From positions 1 through 64,000 of the forward strand of contig NZ_JBIPKE010000015.1 of the NCBI RefSeq assembly GCF_044005705.1: a stretch of 64,000 nucleotides of DNA, read 5' to 3'. The notes under the pieces are model-generated. The model ran no database searches and had not been told where the DNA came from. It worked only from the letters and a program-made list of their open reading frames with translations. Below are positions 44,873 to 53,511 of this stretch, one piece after another. The stretch is from Marinoscillum luteum. GTDB lineage: Bacteria > Bacteroidota > Bacteroidia > Cytophagales > Cyclobacteriaceae. Positions within the stretch are counted from its first letter, which is position 1. The number at the start of each line of letters is the position of its first letter. The position numbers and the translations under genes are program-made.

Positions 44873-45130
44873 CGAAACCGAACAAAAACAAAGAGTGCAG
44901 CTAAGTTAGGCGGGCCCCACAAGGCCACCCCTGATCAGGTCCGTCAAGGTCAAGCCCTTCGGGTTTTTGAAAAAATCTCCACCCTCTGGGTAGTATTTTC
45001 CCAAAAAACCTTGACTGCCCTGTCCGTGCCCACCTGACCAAAGGCTTTCTCTTTTCTTTTTTTTCCTTTTTTCTTTTCTCTTTTGAAATGTGTGCGAAGC
45101 GCAGCGAGCAAAACTTTAAATGCTCGTACT
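44873..45130. other. Intergenic stretch with inverted repeats
   Basis: 258 bases without a gene. GTCAAGG (about 44943) and CCTTGAC (about 45009) form separated arms, and AGCCCTTCGGGTTT makes a small hairpin with a T-run. The second half is a long C/T tract (CTTTTCTTTTTTTTC-like) ahead of the next gene. Possible control or transfer site; nothing definite. Confidence 0.4.
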
Positions 45131-45553
45131 ATGCACACTTTTCAGATCAAAACTTATCGGGAAGGCTTCACCAGCTCTAAACCTCATTTCTTCATTCTTT
45201 CCAAAGGACTGAATGCGGGAAAGCCGCTCGAAACCCCTTGTCCCAATTGCTTCGCCATCACCACAGAATCGGAGGAGCCACGGAACTTTTATTTCTGGCT
45301 CTCTTACGGTCTTTGGCAGGCACAGGCGTTCACGCCACACCTGACCGGTTCTGTTGTCCCATTCATCAGGATAGGTGACGCCAGAGCGGTGCTACTGACA
45401 GGACAGGAAAAGGCCTTGAAAGACCGTAGGAAGTACCTAAAGTCAATGGTACTCCTTCAGGACTTTGAGAAGAAATCGAAAATCCTGCAAAAGCAGGTGG
45501 AGCTCGTGAAACAGGTCAAGAGGGCTATCATGTTTCAGATACTCCTGGAATGA
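45131..45553 (+). CDS. DUF6943-like mobile-element protein
   Basis: 140 aa from ATG 45131; an upstream start at 45083 would add a Cys/Ala-rich leader that does not look coding. Recognisable blocks are FFILSKGLNAGKPLETPCPNCFAI near the start (quoted in part: KGLNAGKP, PCPNCF), PRNFYFWLSYGLWQAQAF, and a C-terminal helical stretch with many Lys. I recall this as the DUF6943 family of Bacteroidota islands, function unknown. A bidirectional terminator follows. Confidence 0.6.
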   Translation: MHTFQIKTYREGFTSSKPHFFILSKGLNAGKPLETPCPNCFAITTESEEPRNFYFWLSYGLWQAQAFTPHLTGSVVPFIRIGDARAVLLTGQEKALKDRRKYLKSMVLLQDFEKKSKILQKQVELVKQVKRAIMFQILLE

Positions 45554-45559
45554 AAAAAA

Positions 45560-45574
45560 GCCTCACGAGGAGGC
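45560..45574. terminator. Bidirectional intrinsic terminator
   Basis: GCCTC-ACGAG-GAGGC, a 5-base stem flanked by A7 on the left and CTTTT on the right, between a + gene ending at 45553 and a - gene ending at 45617. It can stop transcription from both sides. Confidence 0.7.
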
Positions 45575-45616
45575 CTTTTCATTGAGAGGAACACAAACTT
45601 TCCCGACTTGCGGGAA

Positions 45617-45826
45617 TCACATCCCCTTCGGAGGTGGATGTTTTCTTTTGAACCGTTGGAATAATACCTTTAGCAGAATGGACACGGTAAAGCTCACTAC
45701 CGCTCCAACAGCAGCTAATACACAGGTGTGGAGGATATCCCCGGAGCTGATATTCACCAGGACACTCAGCAACGTGCCTCCGGCAGTTCCTGCCTTCGTG
45801 CCTCCTCCGCTTACCATGTTAGCCAT
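45617..45826 (-). CDS. Small membrane protein, holin-like
   Basis: 69 aa. A Gly/Thr-rich start, one or two hydrophobic segments (LLSVLVNISSGDILHTCVLAAVGAVVSFTVSILLKVLF in two runs) and a very basic C-terminal tail (FQRFKRKHPPPKG). Size and topology resemble phage holins. It overlaps the upstream gene by 8 bases and is last in a three-gene chain with a DUF5675 protein. Holin function is inference. Confidence 0.5.
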   Translation of the reverse strand: MANMVSGGGTKAGTAGGTLLSVLVNISSGDILHTCVLAAVGAVVSFTVSILLKVLFQRFKRKHPPPKGM

Positions 45827-46049
45827 CTTTCCTGTCCACTTTTGCGATATCCTCTACGGTCACCTGACTGACTGTAGTCAGTACCGTTCCACCTACGGTG
45901 AGATAGCCGCCCAGGGCAACTATTCCGGCCGGCAGACTGATAGGAGCAGCCAACAGAGCGCCACCAGCTGCCGCTAGTGCCAAACCTACGTTTCGGAGCA
46001 CTTTGAAAAACTTGGGTGTTGGGGCTTTCGCCCTTTCTATGATCGTCAT
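45819..46049 (-). CDS. Small membrane protein of the lysis-like module
   Basis: 76 aa. The basic N-terminus (RAKAPTPKFFKVLRN) is followed by a Gly/Ala-rich hydrophobic segment (VGLALAAAGGALLAAP) and a second one (GIVALGGYLTVGGTVLTTV), then an acidic tail. Overlaps its neighbours by 4 and 8 bases. Two-TM proteins of this kind accompany DUF5675 proteins in Bacteroidota prophage-like islands. Exact role unknown. Confidence 0.55.
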   Translation of the reverse strand: MTIIERAKAPTPKFFKVLRNVGLALAAAGGALLAAPISLPAGIVALGGYLTVGGTVLTTVSQVTVEDIAKVDRKDG

Positions 46050-46453
46050 ACGCTTTTTGCTTTTTGAATATTGAGAAATACATTTTCGCCTCTTTCCATG
46101 GCCTCAAACACAAGTGTTTTCAGCATGGAATCGGCAACTTTGGATTGCGTCCCTTTGCCTGGACCGATAACCTTTGAAACCGGGGCTATACAGCCCTTCA
46201 GTTCCTTCAGGGCTTCATTGGCAGGGTGAAAAAGAATACCACTCCTGTTCGGAACCCCTGTTACCAGCAGGTGCCACCCCCGTTTGTCGGTATATCGCTT
46301 TACAAGCTCATACCTCCCTTCCTGGATGCAGGATACCATTCGCTGGTTTTCCCTCCAGGGAAGCTCGATGGTGGAGCTGATCAGCAGCTCCCCATCATAG
46401 AGCTCTCCGTTGGTACCGTCCTGATGATAAACTCTGAATAGGGTTAATTCCAT
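46046..46453 (-). CDS. DUF5675-family protein
   Basis: 135 aa. Matches the DUF5675 layout: TIELPWRENQRMVSCIQEG near the middle, then YELVKRYTDKRGWHLLVTG, RSGILFHPANEALKELKGCIAP and VSKVIGPGKGTQSK. The family occurs in phages and mobile islands and carries a conserved His/Cys pair (FHPAN, KGCI) suggestive of a peptidase or L,D-transpeptidase-like fold acting on the wall. First gene of the module with two small membrane proteins. Confidence 0.78.
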   Translation of the reverse strand: MELTLFRVYHQDGTNGELYDGELLISSTIELPWRENQRMVSCIQEGRYELVKRYTDKRGWHLLVTGVPNRSGILFHPANEALKELKGCIAPVSKVIGPGKGTQSKVADSMLKTLVFEAMERGENVFLNIQKAKSV

Positions 46454-46465
46454 TTCAGGGCATCA

Positions 46466-47239
46466 TTAGTTTTCCGGTAGCTGGATAAACTTGTCTACCT
46501 CAACCAAAGCCAGACAGTTAAACCCACCATTCTTCATGGCATACATTTGGCCGTTCACTGATTGATAGAAATCAATGCCAAAGGCGACCAACAGTACCTC
46601 CTCGCTGTTGGCATTAAAAGCCAAATCCAGCTTCAGGGGACCGGTTGCCACATTGTTGATTTCCACATCTGCGGACTCTGCCAGGTTGAAAGTGAATTCA
46701 TCATTCTCGAAGTTTACCTCGGATAAAGCCGCCACCATCTTTAGGTGCGTGGCACCTTGAGGATACGCTAGGCTATTGGCTGGAATGAACTCGGGAATAT
46801 CAATGGAAGCTGTACCGGCTGCCCGGTCAAAGCTCACTTCATAGGGAGCGTATAGTGTGGCCTCCAGACGGCCATCCGCATTGAAATCAAACCCCTGGAT
46901 CAAGTCCAGGTTTCCATTGGAAACCGTCCGCTCTCCTCTTGGATTGTCTCCATCCGATTGAAGGACGGTCATCAATTGCTTGGTCAGCCTGGAGGCAACC
47001 TTGCTGTCTGAGGTTTTCAGTAAGAGCGGCCTGAAGGCCGTGCGGACCAGCTTACCAGCTTTCCCTGCCCGTCCAAACTCAGATCCATTTTCCCGGGTCC
47101 TTTGGAAGGCCGGATCATTCTTGATCCGATCCCCATCAACTCCACCTTTTTCCCTGGCTAAATAGCCGTCTTTGCTCTTGTAGAAGGACACATCCCCGAT
47201 GGTTCCTTGCAGTTTAATGATGCCTTTTTGTCGCGCCAT
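46466..47239 (-). CDS. Conserved Bacteroidota mobile-element protein, unknown function
   Basis: 257 aa from ATG 47239 (MARQKGIIKLQGTIGDVSFY), the start usual for this family as I recall it. The conserved N-terminal block continues DGYLAREKGG and RTRENGSEFGRAGKAGKLVR, basic and rich in Gly, suggesting nucleic-acid or structural binding. The C-terminal half is beta-rich and acidic. It is often found in pathogenicity-type and phage-like islands of Bacteroidota, sometimes in several copies. No function known. Confidence 0.65.
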   Translation of the reverse strand: MARQKGIIKLQGTIGDVSFYKSKDGYLAREKGGVDGDRIKNDPAFQRTRENGSEFGRAGKAGKLVRTAFRPLLLKTSDSKVASRLTKQLMTVLQSDGDNPRGERTVSNGNLDLIQGFDFNADGRLEATLYAPYEVSFDRAAGTASIDIPEFIPANSLAYPQGATHLKMVAALSEVNFENDEFTFNLAESADVEINNVATGPLKLDLAFNANSEEVLLVAFGIDFYQSVNGQMYAMKNGGFNCLALVEVDKFIQLPEN

Positions 47240-47428
47240 ATCGTCTTGATTTAGTTCGTTGCTTCGTTGCAACTCACCGAAAATCAACTATCTCCTTCAG
47301 GCAGACAAAAGGCAGGTTCCGTATAAGACGATAGGATACCGTTTATTCCGATTGGTTCAAAAAGAACTGCGAAGGTCATTTAGTATATTTACAGTATAGC
47401 AAAAGCATAGATAAAGTATAGATAGAGT

Positions 47429-47629
47429 ATGATCGAAACCAAACGAGCCTGTATTTATCCAAAAGACGTGCAGCGCATCACCGGCAAGAGTGAGAGATAT
47501 GGAAGGAAGCTCCTAAACAGGATCAGGGAGGAGTTTTCCAAAGAACCGCACCAGTTCATTAGTGTAGATGAATTCTGTGAGTTCACCGGCCTTGCACCGG
47601 CAATTGTTGAGCGTTACATCACCGATTGA
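47429..47629 (+). CDS. Small helix-turn-helix-like protein
   Basis: 66 aa: IYPKDVQRITGKSERYGRKLL and FISVDEFCEFTGLAPAIVERYI give two short helix-turn-helix-like units. Probably a DNA-binding regulator near the right end of the element. Upstream (about 47393-47430) are three close copies of AGTATAG/AGTATGA and a TATATTTA box, which may be its promoter or operator. The small size is normal for this type. Confidence 0.6.
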   Translation: MIETKRACIYPKDVQRITGKSERYGRKLLNRIREEFSKEPHQFISVDEFCEFTGLAPAIVERYITD

Positions 47630-47716
47630 CCTTGCCAAATGAAGGCAGTCAAACGGCACTAAATTCTATGCCTCCTTACCAATAAAATTTAGCACTTTTT
47701 GCCACGATTTGAACCC

Positions 47717-47732
47717 AAAAAGCGGGCTTTTT
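47717..47732. terminator. A/T-flanked hairpin after the HTH gene
   Basis: AAAAAGC-GG-GCTTTTT, self-complementary with a T-run on the right and an A-run on the left, 88 bases past the stop at 47629. Works in form as a terminator; a TATATTTA box follows it at about 47735. Confidence 0.5.
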
Positions 47733-47755
47733 TGTATATTTACAAAGGTTTCGGA

Positions 47756-47809
47756 GTTCACCAAATGCACTCAAACCAGTTCGAATAAATTGAGAACTGA
47801 ACGGTGAAC
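47756..47809. repeat. Nested inverted repeats, possible right attachment region
   Basis: GTTCACC (47756-47762) pairs with GGTGAAC (47803-47809); inside, CAGTTC (47777-47782) pairs with GAACTG (47794-47799). They lie 10 bases from the truncated end of a doxX-like gene. Paired integrase-binding arms around a core are inferred; the matching left end is outside the window. Confidence 0.35.
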
Positions 47810-47818
47810 CTGCTGAAA

Positions 47819-48148
47819 TTACGTTTTGTAACTTACTGATACATAAAGATTTGCGTGGGGTGGTTGTAATCCTACTGCCATTAATCCTGAATACGTAGCT
47901 CCGATCAGATCAAAAAACAGTCCTGCATATGCCCACTCTTTGAGGCGGTTAAACTTCGGAAGCACTAAGGCTATGCATCCCGACAACTTGGCCACTCCCA
48001 GAAAAGGAAGTAAGTACTCAGGGTAGCCCAATTGTGTAAATACCTCCACCCAATCGGGGCTTTTCATAATGTTCATAATAGAGCCGGGAACCAGAAAAAA
48101 AAGGATCAACCCTATAGAAATCCAGTAATAGATGTTAAGATTTTTCAT
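47819..48148 (-). CDS. DoxX-like membrane protein, probably 3'-truncated
   Basis: 109 aa from ATG 48148. It has three TM segments with the DoxX-like blocks SPDWVEVFTQLGYPEYLLPFLG and LKEWAYAGLFFDLIGATYSG. Relatives continue with a fourth TM and a short basic tail (total near 120-130 aa). Here the sequence after AVGLQPPHAN turns into LYVSVSYKT and stops. The loss of the last TM exactly where element-like sequence begins suggests that insertion of the island removed its 3' end. Confidence 0.65.
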   Translation of the reverse strand: MKNLNIYYWISIGLILFFLVPGSIMNIMKSPDWVEVFTQLGYPEYLLPFLGVAKLSGCIALVLPKFNRLKEWAYAGLFFDLIGATYSGLMAVGLQPPHANLYVSVSYKT

Positions 48149-48332
48149 ACGTGTAGTGCTGGGATTAAATATGTCCGGTAAAATTAAATTCAACTCATCA
48201 AATAGTAAGACTCACAACGCTCTTATGCCTTTGTTGTGTTTAAAATAGCAAGATATTACCGATTTTCAGACTCTTGAGTAAAAACTTTATTGCCACATTC
48301 CCGATTTACAAATGCACGATCTTCGCTACCAC

Positions 48333-48422
48333 CATTCCGGTATTCGCACTACATTACTCTTCGACCAATACCGGAATGAGGATGGAGCATTCTTCGCTGA
48401 CTTGACTAAAACCGGAATAACG
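48333..48422. repeat. Extragenic palindromic repeat, copy A
   Basis: CATTCCGGTATT (48333-48344) and AATACCGGAATG (48367-48378) form a perfect 12-base inverted repeat, followed by a partial right arm AAAACCGGAATAACG (about 48408-48422). Same family as the elements at 51962 and 55290. The rest of the 48149-48478 gap holds the promoter below and nothing else visible. Confidence 0.75.
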
Positions 48423-48424
48423 TT

Positions 48425-48456
48425 TTGTGGTATTCTAAACCAAATGGCTACCTTTA
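48425..48456 (+). promoter_or_regulatory. Promoter of the SPOR-domain gene
   Basis: TTG (48425-48427), N21, TACCTTTA (48449-48456), 22 bases before the ATG at 48479. Its -33 element abuts the right arm of the palindromic repeat. Confidence 0.55.
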
Positions 48457-48478
48457 GCATTAAAATTGATTTAATCAA

Positions 48479-49120
48479 ATGAGTGAGCAATCTAACGAAA
48501 GCGGTAAGACCGTTGGAATTATTATCATCGTGGTTTTTGCACTAGCCGGACTGGTGGGCTTGTGGTACTGGGTCATGTACAAGCCACAGCAAGAGGCCAA
48601 AGAACAGGTGAAGCTGGAGCAGATTGCTAAAGAACAAGCTGCTAAAAAAGCGGCAGAAATCAAGGCTCAGAATAAAATCAAATATGATCAACTGATCAAA
48701 GATGCTGACACAGAAATGGGGCAGGAAAACTGGCAAAGGGCAAAATCGCTGTATACCGAGGCATCATCTCTTTTCCCCAATGAACAGTATCCCAAAGATC
48801 AATTGGCCATCGTCAATCAAAAACTGGGCGAATTAGCAGCACTGGAAGCCATAAGAGCTGCTGGAGTAGTGGAGTCAGTGGCGACACGGACTGGTCGTTT
48901 CTACATTATCGTATCCAGCAGTATAGACGATGACCTGGCCATGGACTATGCCAACAAACTGGCTCAGGAGGGGAATGCCGTCAAAATTATAGAGCATGAT
49001 ACTGGCAAGCTGGTCTATTACAGGGTATCCGTGGGTGATTATGCCTCGCGGGAGAAAGCAGAATCTGCCGCGGTAGCCTTCAGCAATCTCTCAGACGAAG
49101 TTTGGGTGTTGGGTTATTGA
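48479..49120 (+). CDS. SPOR-domain membrane protein
   Basis: 213 aa. One TM helix (about 12-32), then a long Ala/Lys/Glu/Gln helix (35-75; coiled coil), a short TPR-like stretch (QENWQRAKSLYTEASSLF) and a C-terminal SPOR domain (about 140-213; RFYIIVSSSIDD, VYYRVSVGDYASREKAESA). SPOR domains bind denuded septal peptidoglycan, so a role in cell division or envelope maintenance is likely. A single transcription unit with its own promoter. Confidence 0.88.
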   Translation: MSEQSNESGKTVGIIIIVVFALAGLVGLWYWVMYKPQQEAKEQVKLEQIAKEQAAKKAAEIKAQNKIKYDQLIKDADTEMGQENWQRAKSLYTEASSLFPNEQYPKDQLAIVNQKLGELAALEAIRAAGVVESVATRTGRFYIIVSSSIDDDLAMDYANKLAQEGNAVKIIEHDTGKLVYYRVSVGDYASREKAESAAVAFSNLSDEVWVLGY

Positions 49121-49288
49121 TATTTGGACCCATCCTAAAATCTGATCAATTGATATAGGATCTCATCAACCTATTTCGCCACTGCTGGTTTCTTTACTTA
49201 TCTATTCTCTTTGACTGCTAAAATCTGAACATGTGCCATTCAATCAGTTATCACCTTAAAGGAGGAAGGTTTGTGCGCATTCCAGTGG

Positions 49289-49317
49289 GGAAATCAATCA
49301 TCGAAATGATGATTTCC
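49289..49317. terminator. Strong hairpin before the CotH gene
   Basis: GGAAATC-a-ATCAT-CGAA-ATGAT-GATTTCC: 12 paired bases with one bulge and a CGAA tetraloop, 31 bases ahead of ATG 49348. Could end the SPOR transcript or act in the 5' leader of the CotH gene. Confidence 0.45.
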
Positions 49318-49347
49318 TCCTATATTTAAAAAATGTATCGATCCGAA

Positions 49348-51951
49348 ATGAAAAGATTCCTCATCCCAATCATCATGTTCACCATGCTTTCTCTGGCCGC
49401 TCAGGGCCAAATCGATCATTGGGAGAGCGTGATCCTTCCCGGCGATACCTGGAGCTACCAGGTGCCTACTTCCCAGCCATCCATTGATTGGAATCAAATC
49501 GATTTCGATGATGCTCAGTGGAGCCAGGGTGCCTCAGGGATAGGATATGGCGATGATGACGACCAAACGATCATCGATGCCACATTGACGGTCTATATGC
49601 GACTGGAGTTTACGATTGTCTCGTTGGCAGAAGTAGAGCAGCTGCTTCTGGACATGGACTATGATGATGGATTTGTGGCATACCTCAACGGTACGGAGAT
49701 AGCCCGTTCATTGGTCTCGGGAGAGTCTCCGGCCTTTGATCAACCATCTGACGGCCTCCATGAGGCCTTGCTATATACCGGGGCAGACCCGGAGCGGCAT
49801 GAGATCGACTTAAGCCTTTTGGTTGAAGGCACCAACGTTTTGGGCGTTGAAGTACATAATGAAAGTCTGACCTCATCAGACCTCACGGCCATCCCGACCC
49901 TGTCCGTAGGCGTCAACGCAACTACCAATCACTATCGCAGTGTACCTGACTGGTTTGATGAACCCGTGGAGATGGAGGAGATAGTGCTGGAGACCTCAAA
50001 CCTTCCCATTGTCATCATCAACACTGTGGGTGGGCAAAGCATCCCCAATGAACCAAAAATCAGGGCCTCCATGACGATCATTGACAATGGACCGGGAGAG
50101 GAAAATGCCGTCACCGACAGTTCCAACCCTGCAAGTCTTGATTTTGATGGCAATATTGAAATAGAAATCAGAGGCTCTTCTTCCAATTGCTGCTCAGACA
50201 AGAAACAATATGCCCTGACCACTTACGATGAAGTCAATGAAAAGGACAATGTAAGCTTACTGGGTATGCCGAAAGAAAATGACTGGATTTTGAATGGTTT
50301 CGCCTTTGATCCTTCACTGATGAGAGACTATATCGCCTACCAGTTGTCCCTCAAAATAGGTCAATATGCATCCAGAGGGAGGTACTGCGAGGTGATCTTG
50401 AATGGAGACTATGTGGGTGTGTATGTGCTGCAGGAAAAGCTAAAGGCAGATGACAATCGAATTGACATCAACAAGATAGAACCAGAAGACAATACCGGAA
50501 AAGCACTCACTGGTGGTTATATCACCAAATCGGACAAAACCGAAGGGAGCGATGTGGCTGCCTGGTACATGGATAATTACTCCGGCTGGCAAACGGCTTT
50601 TGTACATGAGCATCCAAAACCCACCACGGTCACTTCTCTACAGGACAATTACATTCGGGAAATTTTCTTTAACCTGGAGGCTCAGGCATTGAGCAATAAC
50701 GATGCCCTGAATGGCGGGTATCCATCCATTATTGATATGCCGTCTTTCATCGACTTCATGATCATGAACGAGCTGGCTTCCAACGCTGATGCCTATCAAT
50801 TTAGCACCTATTTTCACAAAGACAGAAACGGGAAGCTTAGAGCCGGTCCGGTGTGGGATTTTAATCTAACCTTCGGCAATGACCTCTTTTTCTGGGGCTA
50901 TGACAGGAGCCATACGGATGGCTGGCAATTTGATGATGGAGACAATGTAGGGGCCAAATTCTGGAGAGACCTGTTCCTGAACCCTACATTCAATTGCTAC
51001 CTGAGCAAACGCTGGTTGGAACTGACCGCACAAGGGCAGCCTCTTCATCCTGACCAAATCAACTCGTTCATCGATGAGGTGTTCGCTAACACTGAACCCG
51101 CCGCTGAGAGAAATCACGCAAGATGGGGGATAGGAGAAGATCGAGCTGAACACGTCTCTACTATGAAACAATGGGTCATTAATCGGGTCAGCTGGATCAC
51201 GTCACAGCTAGGAAATGGGCAGGCCTGTGTAGGAGAGTCAGTACCCGATCTGGTCATTACCAGCATCAACTATCACCCAATGACGGAAGATGGGAAGGAC
51301 GAGAAAGACCTGGAGTTCATTGAAATCACCAACACTGGTAGCTCTACGGTTGATCTCACAGGCGTCTACTTTGGTGGTACAGGCCTGGTGTATCAGTTTC
51401 CTCCCAACATCGCATTGGCGGCAGGACATAGTGTCTTCCTGGCCAATGAAGCCGATGCTTTTAAGGAAGCCTACGGATTCAATCCATATGACGAGTTTAG
51501 CAGGAGCCTGAACAATGGGGGGCAGACTATTACCTTACTCAATGGCTATGGGATGGTCATCGACGAAGTGACCTACAGCGATGAAGCTCCATGGCCCACC
51601 GAAGCAGATGGCGATGGGTATTTTCTGAGTATCATTGACCCAAATGCTGATAACAATGACCCATCCAACTGGAAGGCTGAAAATGTGATCTCAGGTACCC
51701 TATTGGCGAGTCCACCACCGGAGCCGGTTATTTCATTGTTCCCAAACCCAACTTCCGGTCATATTCAGATTACTTCCGCTCGGCAACTGGTTACAGTGCG
51801 AATGTATGATGTGCATGGAAGGCTACTTCAAACCATTCATCCCGCCGAGGCATCAGTGGTAATGGATATTTCACACCTCGAAAAAGGAATCTATCTCCTG
51901 CAAATTCAAACCAATACTCAAGTGTATCGACGAAAAGTAGTGGTGGAGTAG
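49348..51951 (+). CDS. CotH-kinase family protein with lamin-tail and T9SS sorting domains
   Basis: 867 aa from ATG 49348, which starts a signal peptide (MKRFLIPIIMF to about AAQGQ). Order: beta-sandwich N-domain (about 25-185), CotH kinase-like domain (about 210-600; KKQYALTTYDEVNEKDN, GEYVG-like LNGDYVGVYVLQEKLK, GPVWDFNLTFGND), a lamin-tail domain (about 630-760; LEFIEITNTGSSTVDLTGVYF in part), and a C-terminal type A sorting domain (FPNPTSGHIQI, YDVHGRLLQ, GIYLLQIQT). Exported by type IX secretion and held on or released from the surface. CotH proteins phosphorylate spore-coat proteins in Bacillus; the substrate here is unknown. Confidence 0.9.
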   Translation: MKRFLIPIIMFTMLSLAAQGQIDHWESVILPGDTWSYQVPTSQPSIDWNQIDFDDAQWSQGASGIGYGDDDDQTIIDATLTVYMRLEFTIVSLAEVEQLLLDMDYDDGFVAYLNGTEIARSLVSGESPAFDQPSDGLHEALLYTGADPERHEIDLSLLVEGTNVLGVEVHNESLTSSDLTAIPTLSVGVNATTNHYRSVPDWFDEPVEMEEIVLETSNLPIVIINTVGGQSIPNEPKIRASMTIIDNGPGEENAVTDSSNPASLDFDGNIEIEIRGSSSNCCSDKKQYALTTYDEVNEKDNVSLLGMPKENDWILNGFAFDPSLMRDYIAYQLSLKIGQYASRGRYCEVILNGDYVGVYVLQEKLKADDNRIDINKIEPEDNTGKALTGGYITKSDKTEGSDVAAWYMDNYSGWQTAFVHEHPKPTTVTSLQDNYIREIFFNLEAQALSNNDALNGGYPSIIDMPSFIDFMIMNELASNADAYQFSTYFHKDRNGKLRAGPVWDFNLTFGNDLFFWGYDRSHTDGWQFDDGDNVGAKFWRDLFLNPTFNCYLSKRWLELTAQGQPLHPDQINSFIDEVFANTEPAAERNHARWGIGEDRAEHVSTMKQWVINRVSWITSQLGNGQACVGESVPDLVITSINYHPMTEDGKDEKDLEFIEITNTGSSTVDLTGVYFGGTGLVYQFPPNIALAAGHSVFLANEADAFKEAYGFNPYDEFSRSLNNGGQTITLLNGYGMVIDEVTYSDEAPWPTEADGDGYFLSIIDPNADNNDPSNWKAENVISGTLLASPPPEPVISLFPNPTSGHIQITSARQLVTVRMYDVHGRLLQTIHPAEASVVMDISHLEKGIYLLQIQTNTQVYRRKVVVE

Positions 51952-51961
51952 GGTCAAAGCG

Positions 51962-52180
51962 TCATCCCGGTTTGTGAGCACGAGTTTGCTTCGTCATTCC
52001 GGTTTGCGAGGCACGAAGCAATACCGGAATCTTCTTCATTTATTCCTCAAATCCCTGAAGATTCCGGTATTCGTCCTACGCTGCGCTCCGTCCAAAACCG
52101 GAATGACGTTAGGGAAAATGCGGTAAACGAACTTCTTTCGTCATTCCGGTTTGCGAAGCATGAGCAATACCGGAATCCCA
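51962..52180. repeat. Extragenic palindromic repeats, copies B and C
   Basis: Copy B: CGTCATTCCGGTTT (51992-52005) pairs with AAACCGGAATGACG (52095-52108); inside, AATACCGGAATCTT (52020-52033) pairs with AAGATTCCGGTATT (52058-52071). A further left arm precedes it (51962-51975, degenerate), and copy C follows as CGTCATTCCGGTTT (52139-52152) with AATACCGGAATC near 52165-52178. The structure can fold into a long hairpin. The remaining bases up to the FIST gene at 52369 show nothing else. Confidence 0.85.
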
Positions 52181-52368
52181 TCCACCATTGGCAATCTCCA
52201 GATCAAGCAATATTTGCATGAAAGAGTCGATTTTTTAAATCCCCAATCAGCTTTTCTGTTGAATATCAGTGATTTAATCGAAGATAATGTGGGGTTCATA
52301 TAAATTATCCATTTCGTCAAGTCTTTTCATCTATCTTATTACTTCTTTCATGGTAAATCAGGGCGGAT

Positions 52369-53511
52369 ATGAAAATTCAGGAATTAATCTACGATGGCGA
52401 AGCATGGCAGAAACAGGACGTAAAGACCGGTTTTTCTCCACAACTGGTGTTATTATTCGCCTCCAAAGGCACCCTTTTGCAAGCCAATTGTTACGAAAGT
52501 TTGAAGCGCTTATACCCGGAAACTCCGGTATTAGGCTGCAGTACAGCTGGAGAGATCCTGGGTGAGAGAGTTTATGATGATTCTGCGGTGGCTACAGCCG
52601 TACAGTTTGACAGTTCAACCATTTCTTATGCATCAGTAAACATTGACAGTGCCAAGGAGTCTTTTGACAAGGGGGTCGAACTTTCAAATATGCTGCCCAA
52701 AAACGACCTGAAAAACGTATTGATCATAAGTGATGGACAAAAAGTAAATGGGACCACTTTGATCGAAGGACTCAAAAAACATATTGATCAGGACGTTGTT
52801 GTAACTGGCGGGTTGGCTGGTGATGGTCCAAACTTCGAGGAGACATTGGTTGTTGCCAACGACCATCCGAAATCTGGGGTGATTGTCGCGATAGGCTTTT
52901 ATGGAAGTAAACTTCAGGTTGGATATGGTTCAGCAGGAGGGTGGGATAGTTTCGGTCCCAACAGGAAAATAACGAAATCTAAAGCCAATATTTTGTATGA
53001 ACTTGATGGTAAGCCTGCTTTAGAGCTATATAAGACATACTTAGGTGAAGAGGCGGATAATTTACCTTCTAGCGCATTGCTATTTCCATTAACGATCCGT
53101 GACTACAATTCCGCGGATACAGGAAAAGTAAGAACTATTTTGGCTGTAAATGAAGTAGACAACAGTATGACATTTGCCGGAGATATGCCCGAGGGCAATA
53201 TTGCACAGTTGATGATGGCCAACTTTGAAAACCTGGTGGAGGGAGCTGAAGATTCTGCCAAACATGCCATTACAGATATCATTGCCAAAAATAGAGGTGA
53301 AAAACTGGCGATTTTGATCAGCTGTGTTGGCAGGAAACTTGTTTTAGGACCGAAAATAGACGAGGAAGTGGAGGCAACAAAACAGATGTTTGATGGCCAA
53401 ACGACTCAAATCGGTTTTTATTCTTACGGAGAGATTTCACCCCAATTTGGTACTGGCTCATGTGAACTCCACAACCAAACGATGACCATAACCCTAATAT
53501 CTGAAGGATAA
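52369..53511 (+). CDS. FIST-domain sensory protein
   Basis: 380 aa. The FIST N-terminal domain (about 25-215) shows PVLGCSTAGEILGERVYDDS and VVVTGGLAGDG. The FIST C-terminal domain (about 215-365) contains KPALELYKTYLG and the final GFYSYGEISPQFGTGSCELHNQTMT segment (in part). FIST proteins are thought to bind small ligands, perhaps amino acids, and feed signalling enzymes. The stop codon overlaps the kinase start (TAATG), so the pair is translationally coupled and the FIST protein likely controls the kinase. Confidence 0.92.
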   Translation: MKIQELIYDGEAWQKQDVKTGFSPQLVLLFASKGTLLQANCYESLKRLYPETPVLGCSTAGEILGERVYDDSAVATAVQFDSSTISYASVNIDSAKESFDKGVELSNMLPKNDLKNVLIISDGQKVNGTTLIEGLKKHIDQDVVVTGGLAGDGPNFEETLVVANDHPKSGVIVAIGFYGSKLQVGYGSAGGWDSFGPNRKITKSKANILYELDGKPALELYKTYLGEEADNLPSSALLFPLTIRDYNSADTGKVRTILAVNEVDNSMTFAGDMPEGNIAQLMMANFENLVEGAEDSAKHAITDIIAKNRGEKLAILISCVGRKLVLGPKIDEEVEATKQMFDGQTTQIGFYSYGEISPQFGTGSCELHNQTMTITLISEG

